Part shown: positions 34,441 through 37,966 of the stretch, piece by piece
Layout of the letters: every line of letters starts with the position of its first letter
Position numbering within the stretch: position 1 is the stretch's first letter
Source: Planctomycetaceae bacterium
GTDB lineage: Bacteria > Planctomycetota > Planctomycetia > Pirellulales > Pirellulaceae
DNA: 37,966 nt
Assembly: GCA_005778405.1 (NCBI GenBank)
Contig: SXOA01000018.1
Span: 1-37,966 of the forward strand
Direction: 5' to 3'
Position numbers and translations under genes: made by a program
The notes under the pieces: generated by a model
What the model saw: only the letters and a program-made list of their open reading frames with translations
Databases searched by the model: none
Told to the model about the DNA's origin: nothing

Positions 34441-35691
34441 GTGAAAAAAATTCTCCTGCTGTTGGTTATCATTTGGCTTGCGATTTCTCCTTGTGCCCTG
34501 GGCCAGGATAGAACATTGACCCCCGAACAAGCTGCACCTTTCGACCACTGGATGACCTCCTTCCTCCAGGACCACAAAGTCCCCGGTGGCTCGCTGGCTA
34601 TCGTGCGGGATGGAAAGGTCGTCTACGCCCGCGGGTTTGGGCTGGCGGATAAGGAGAAGAAGACACCCGTGCAGCCGGAGTCGCTGTTCCGCATTGCCAG
34701 CATCAGCAAGCCGATTACGGCGGTGGCGATTCTGAAATTGGTGGAGGAAGGAAAGCTGAAGACCAGCGACAAGATTTTGGACATTCTCAAGTACGAGCCG
34801 CATTTCGAAGGGGATGCGAAATTCGACGAGCGCTGGAAGGACGTCACCATCGCCCAATGCCTGGCCCACACCGGCGGCTGGGATCGGGGGGTGAGCTACG
34901 ATCCGATGTTTGTGGCTCCGCGGATGGCGAAGTCGATGATGATTGACCTGCCGATTCTGCCGGAGCATATCATCCGGTATCAGCTCGGGCAGAAGCTCGA
35001 TTTCAATCCCGGTGAGCGTTACGCCTACTCCAACTTCGGATATTCGCTGCTGGGGCGAGTGATCGAGAAGCTGAGTGGCAAGCCGTATGAGGAGTACGTT
35101 CAAGAAGAGGTCTTGAAGCCCCTAGGCATTACCGTGATGCGGATGGGGAAGACTCTGGAAAGCGAACTGGCCGAGGGGGAAGTCCATTACTACGACGTGA
35201 ATGAAAAGAAGGAGACAGCCATTACCGGGCCGGGAGCTGGAAAGGACGAAGTCCCTCTCAGTTACGGCGTCTGGCGGCAGGAGACGCTCGACTCCCACGG
35301 CGGCTGGATTGCATCGAGCATCGATCTGGCCAAATTCGCCGCGGCGTTTGATCTCATTGGCGAGGGAAAAGAAACCAAAACTCGCGGCGGACTGCTAAAG
35401 CCAGAAACTGTTCGGGATATGCTCGCTCCTCATGCCGTCATGAGCAAGCCGGGCCCCGACGGCAAGGGAGGCCAAGATTATGGCTACGGCTGGATGCTCC
35501 GGGAGGGGAACGGCGGCGGTACTGTCTCGCGCCACGGCGGAGCGCTCGCTTGCACGGCTTCACTGCTCCTGCATTTCCCCGATAACGTCAACGTCGCCGT
35601 CCTCTTCAACCTAGGCCAATCGCCGGACGGCAAATTCCTGGGGCGGGAGATTGACGGGCCGCTTTCAAAACTTGTCGAAAGCCGGGAATAG
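34441..35691 (+). CDS. Exported serine hydrolase, class C beta-lactamase type
   Basis: The 416-aa protein has a signal peptide (about 1-21, ...SPCALGQ) and the penicillin-binding-protein/beta-lactamase fold. Active-site motifs: S87-I-S-K90 (SxxK), Y196-S-N198 (YxN) and H365-G-G (replacing KTG). The HGG form is typical of esterases and D-aminopeptidases of this family rather than true beta-lactamases, so an esterase or peptidase is more likely. It acts outside the cytoplasm. The start is GTG at 34441; no Shine-Dalgarno is evident. No beta-lactamase regulator is nearby. Confidence 0.92.
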   Translation: MKKILLLLVIIWLAISPCALGQDRTLTPEQAAPFDHWMTSFLQDHKVPGGSLAIVRDGKVVYARGFGLADKEKKTPVQPESLFRIASISKPITAVAILKLVEEGKLKTSDKILDILKYEPHFEGDAKFDERWKDVTIAQCLAHTGGWDRGVSYDPMFVAPRMAKSMMIDLPILPEHIIRYQLGQKLDFNPGERYAYSNFGYSLLGRVIEKLSGKPYEEYVQEEVLKPLGITVMRMGKTLESELAEGEVHYYDVNEKKETAITGPGAGKDEVPLSYGVWRQETLDSHGGWIASSIDLAKFAAAFDLIGEGKETKTRGGLLKPETVRDMLAPHAVMSKPGPDGKGGQDYGYGWMLREGNGGGTVSRHGGALACTASLLLHFPDNVNVAVLFNLGQSPDGKFLGREIDGPLSKLVESRE

Positions 35692-35880
35692 AGTCGTGGC
35701 CTGACAACGAATCTGAACGGAGCGACTGGGGTGCTGAGCCAGTGATGGGAATTTGGGCCATCCCGCAAACCAACCTCGCAGCCGCTCAATCGGGGGGAGA
35801 GAGGTTGGGAATGGCGTTCCGATAATTCAGGCACCTTATCTACCCATAACCCCCTATCCCCCAAAATTAAAGGCGTTTCG

Positions 35881-35910
35881 TTGACTTTTCCTTTTCGGGG
35901 TAATTATACT
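35881..35910 (+). promoter_or_regulatory. Strong sigma70-type promoter for the coiled-coil membrane gene
   Basis: TTGACT (35881-35886), 18 bp, TATACT (35905-35910). Start of transcription would be about 35917, giving a 110-nt leader before the ATG at 36028. It is the best promoter match in the window. The rest of the 336-bp spacer 35692-36027 shows no gene. Confidence 0.6.
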
Positions 35911-36027
35911 GGCCTCCAAGGTCGTCAGATGTTGTTGCCGCCGCTCCTTCTGCGCAGGGAACAGCACGCCACTTGCGACCAGGCCGATTTCGCCTCCGGG
36001 CCACGCTAGTTCAAGGATTCGCTCGCC

Positions 36028-36873
36028 ATGACACTTGTCGGCAAAATCTTTACGGTGCTCATTCTCCTGATGAGCATGGTGTTCATGTCCTTTGCCGTGA
36101 TGGTCTTCGCCACCCATCAAAATTGGCGGGACAAGGTGAAGAACCCCGATCCCCTCATCGGGCTCGAGGTCAAGTTGGACAAGATGACCGCGTCACTTGC
36201 CGCGGCCAAGGTTGAACATGACAGGACCAAGCAGCAACTCGCCTTGGAACAGGCGTCTCGTCGCCAGGCTTTGGCTGCGTTGCAGACCCGGCTGACCAAC
36301 GCGGAAAAGAATGAGAGCGACCTGGCAAGTCAGCTCAGCGTCGCGACTGCAGCTCTCAATACCGAATCCGAAGCGAACAAGATCGCCCAAACCCGCCTAG
36401 TTGCCTTGGAAACCGAAATCTTGAAGCTCCGCAAAGAAACGCAACTGGCCCAGCTAGACCGGGACACCCAGTTTTCCAAGGTCGTCGAGCTGACTGACCG
36501 CCTGAATCAAGACGAAGTGAAGCGGCAGGCGCTGGAAGATCGGTCCAATCAACTCAATGCCCAACTTGCTCAGATGAAGATGGTGATGGATGCGAACGGG
36601 CTGACCGTCAACTCGCTCGTCTCCAAAATAGAGCCGATCAACCTGAACGGCATCGTGCTCATCGTTGGCGACAAGGACCTGGTGGAGATTTCCGTCGGCA
36701 AGGATGACGGCTTGCTGGAAGGACATATCATGGAGGTTTATCGCGGCAACACCTACCTCGGCCAGATCAAGATCATGAAGGTTGCTCCAGACCGCTCCGT
36801 GGGACAAATCAACAAGGATCTCAAACGGGGCCAGATCCGGAAGGGAGACCATGTCACTACCAAGTTCAGCTAA
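36028..36873 (+). CDS. Membrane-anchored coiled-coil protein
   Basis: The 281-aa protein has one N-terminal TM helix (about 8-29) and a long Gln/Ala/Leu-rich coiled coil (about 45-195). A compact C-terminal domain (about 205-281, VLIVGDKDLVEISVGKDDGLLEGHIMEVYRGNTYLG and following) has the look of the beta-rich ends of MreC- or FlgT-like scaffold proteins (positions only; no motif match). No catalytic residues were recognised. AAGGA lies 10 bp before the ATG. The next gene begins 23 bp before its stop. Confidence 0.8.
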   Translation: MTLVGKIFTVLILLMSMVFMSFAVMVFATHQNWRDKVKNPDPLIGLEVKLDKMTASLAAAKVEHDRTKQQLALEQASRRQALAALQTRLTNAEKNESDLASQLSVATAALNTESEANKIAQTRLVALETEILKLRKETQLAQLDRDTQFSKVVELTDRLNQDEVKRQALEDRSNQLNAQLAQMKMVMDANGLTVNSLVSKIEPINLNGIVLIVGDKDLVEISVGKDDGLLEGHIMEVYRGNTYLGQIKIMKVAPDRSVGQINKDLKRGQIRKGDHVTTKFS

Positions 36874-37036
36874 TCCCATCGTTCCGGCTCAAAAGCAGCC
36901 GACGAACGTTTATACGATGATGCTCATGATTTCGCTGATTGCTATCATCACGGCCACCGTGCTGCTGGCGATGGAGCTCAAGCGGTTTGAACCGGCTCCT
37001 TGGTGGAATGCCCCCAAGGCACCCAACGTGTTGTAG
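36851..37036 (+). CDS. 61-aa one-TM protein overlapping the coiled-coil gene
   Basis: The ATG at 36851 gives MSLPSSANPIVPAQKQPTN and then one TM helix (about 22-43, MMLMISLIAIITATVLLAM), ending PWWNAPKAPNVL. It overlaps the 3' end of the upstream gene by 23 bp in another frame, indicating translational coupling and probable partnership with the coiled-coil protein. AAGGGAGA lies just before the start. Unknown function. The terminator at 37069-37095 closes the transcript. Confidence 0.75.
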   Translation: MSLPSSANPIVPAQKQPTNVYTMMLMISLIAIITATVLLAMELKRFEPAPWWNAPKAPNVL

Positions 37037-37068
37037 ATCGCCATTCATCGCTCACGACGATTGTATTG

Positions 37069-37095
37069 AGGGCAGGCCTTTCGCCTGCCCTTTTT
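37069..37095 (+). terminator. Rho-independent terminator
   Basis: AGGGCAGGC pairs perfectly with GCCTGCCCT around a CTTTC loop, followed by a T-run to 37095. It lies 33 bp after the stop of the 61-aa gene and separates the two-gene unit from gyrA. Confidence 0.9.
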
Positions 37096-37179
37096 CGTGC
37101 GCTCCGTTCGCTCCAATCGTTCGCTCAAAAGTCCCTGCCGTTCAACGACTTATGGCCTCAACTTCGGTCGGCCGACCCG

Positions 37180-37208
37180 TTGTGATTCAGCCTCAAAAAG
37201 GATAAACT
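37180..37208 (+). promoter_or_regulatory. Candidate gyrA promoter
   Basis: TTGTGA (37180-37185), 17 bp, TAAACT (37203-37208), about 95 bp before the gyrA start. Moderate match to sigma70 consensus, correctly placed after the terminator. Confidence 0.4.
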
Positions 37209-37303
37209 GACGGCTTGAATTTCTTCGTGATTTTGGCTCTGTTTTCGCGGCTTTTTGAGGTTCGTTAAGAGAGCTTCTGCCGCGGCTTGGAAAGGACTCT
37301 GAT

Positions 37304-37966
37304 TTGTCGTCCGACCCCACCTCTGCCGGCGGCTCGCTCCCTCCAACTCCCCCCGGCGATACACCCCCTGAAGCCACTCCCCCTGGTGGCAATGGCAAGG
37401 ACGGCCGCATCCTCGATCAGTCCATTGAAGACGAGCTCAAAGAGAGCTACCTGACGTACGCCATGAGCGTCATCGTCAGCCGGGCGCTGCCGGACGCTCG
37501 GGACGGCCTCAAGCCTTCGCAGCGCCGCATTCTGGTCGCCATGAACGATCTGAATCTCGGCCCCGCTGCCAGCCGGACCAAGTGCGCAAAGATCTGCGGC
37601 GAAACGATGGGCAACTACCATCCGCACGGCGAAAGTGTGATCTATCCCACACTGGTCCGGATGGCCCAGGAATGGAACACTCGGCATGTCCTGATCGATA
37701 AGCAAGGCAACTTCGGCTCCATCGCCGGCATGCCGCCGGCTGCGATGCGGTATACCGAAGCCCGCATGTCCCCCATCGCGGCTTTGATGCTGGAGGATCT
37801 GGAGCGGGACACCGTCGATCTGGTTCCTACCTACGACGAGCGGCTACGCGAGCCGACCGTCCTGCCGAGCAAGTTCCCGAACCTGCTGGTCAATGGGACG
37901 CAGGGAATCGCGGTCGGCATGGCGAGGAGCATTCCGCCGCACAATCTGCGGGAAATCTGCGATGCC
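37304..37966 (+). CDS. gyrA: DNA gyrase subunit A, first 221 codons (runs off the window)
   Basis: The start is TTG at 37304, supported by AAAGGA (37291-37296) 7 bp upstream; no in-frame ATG occurs until well inside the conserved domain. About 28 extra N-terminal residues, rich in Pro and Gly, precede the conserved start. Gyrase motifs follow: [20 protein letters not shown] at 47-66, KPSQRRIL at 70-77, [18 protein letters not shown] at 105-122, QGNFGSI at 134-140, [11 protein letters not shown] at 146-156 with the DNA-cleaving Y150. GyrA with GyrB introduces negative supercoils. The position equivalent to E. coli Asp87 is P115, while Ser83 is kept (S111). GyrA rather than ParC is inferred from overall resemblance, since the C-terminal GyrA box is outside the window. 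Confidence 0.92.
   Translation, partial: MSSDPTSAGGSLPPTPPGDTPPEATPPGGNGKDGRILDQSIEDELKESYLTYAMSVIVSRALPDARDGLKPSQRRILVAMNDLNLGPAASRTKCAKICGETMGNYHPHGESVIYPTLVRMAQEWNTRHVLIDKQGNFGSIAGMPPAAMRYTEARMSPIAALMLEDLERDTVDLVPTYDERLREPTVLPSKFPNLLVNGTQGIAVGMARSIPPHNLREICDA

Overview
The window is a piece of a planctomycete chromosome, most likely from the order Pirellulales. This is inferred from protein family content, not from a marker tree. The signs are paired DUF1501 and PSCyt1/DUF1549/DUF1553 proteins, an ECF sigma factor overlapping a Ser/Thr kinase with TPR repeats, a secreted protein whose N-terminus reads ERLEARSLLA, a small membrane protein starting MNPYESP, a HPPK (folK) gene with a deoxynucleoside-kinase-like tail, and the general style of gyrA. 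Most of the window is ordinary chromosome. No phage, integron, CRISPR array or complete insertion sequence is visible.

Layout, left to right. 1-2115 (-) is the N-terminal 705 codons of a membrane-bound PAS-PAS-PAS-GAF histidine kinase, cut by the window edge exactly where the kinase core begins. 2360-3181 (+) is a TIM-barrel sugar isomerase/epimerase-like protein, preceded by a C-rich heptamer repeat. 3193-7407 (-) is a two-gene unit: a PSCyt1/DUF1549/DUF1553 protein followed by a DUF1501 protein. 7408-8380 is a gene-poor divergent spacer ending in a cluster of DNA hairpins. 8381-12409 (+) is a tight four-gene operon: folK with a decayed kinase domain, panC, lgt with an embedded PDZ domain, and an SDR oxidoreductase. 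A decayed transposase fragment follows. 12783-16080 (-) holds an ABC exporter and a PQQ-like beta-propeller protein. 16127-19120 (+) holds a one-TM hypothetical protein and a second cytochrome/DUF1549/DUF1553 protein with an Ig-like domain.

19158-21987 is a LysR regulator divergent from a secreted VHEWGTFTS-type protein of unknown function. 22274-22789 (-) is a small hypothetical. 23053-24633 (+) is a solitary N6-adenine DNA methyltransferase carrying a palindromic repeat inserted in frame in its coding sequence. 24757-28753 (+) is the overlapping ECF sigma/STPK pair, followed by a large secreted propeller plus PKD-repeat protein (28902-31514). Then come a NIPSNAP protein (-), tRNA-Gln(CUG), a LarA-like protein with an unpaired antitoxin-like gene (-), a small membrane protein, a class C beta-lactamase-type serine hydrolase, a coiled-coil membrane protein overlapping a 61-aa membrane protein, a clear rho-independent terminator, and the 5' part of gyrA.

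No gene cluster in the window looks like a wholly new multi-gene system. The observations most worth following are the palindromic repeat domesticated inside the methyltransferase, the HPPK fusion whose kinase domain has lost its P-loop, the Lgt-PDZ fusion, the hairpin cluster upstream of folK, and the G-quadruplex-capable heptamer repeat at 2319-2349.
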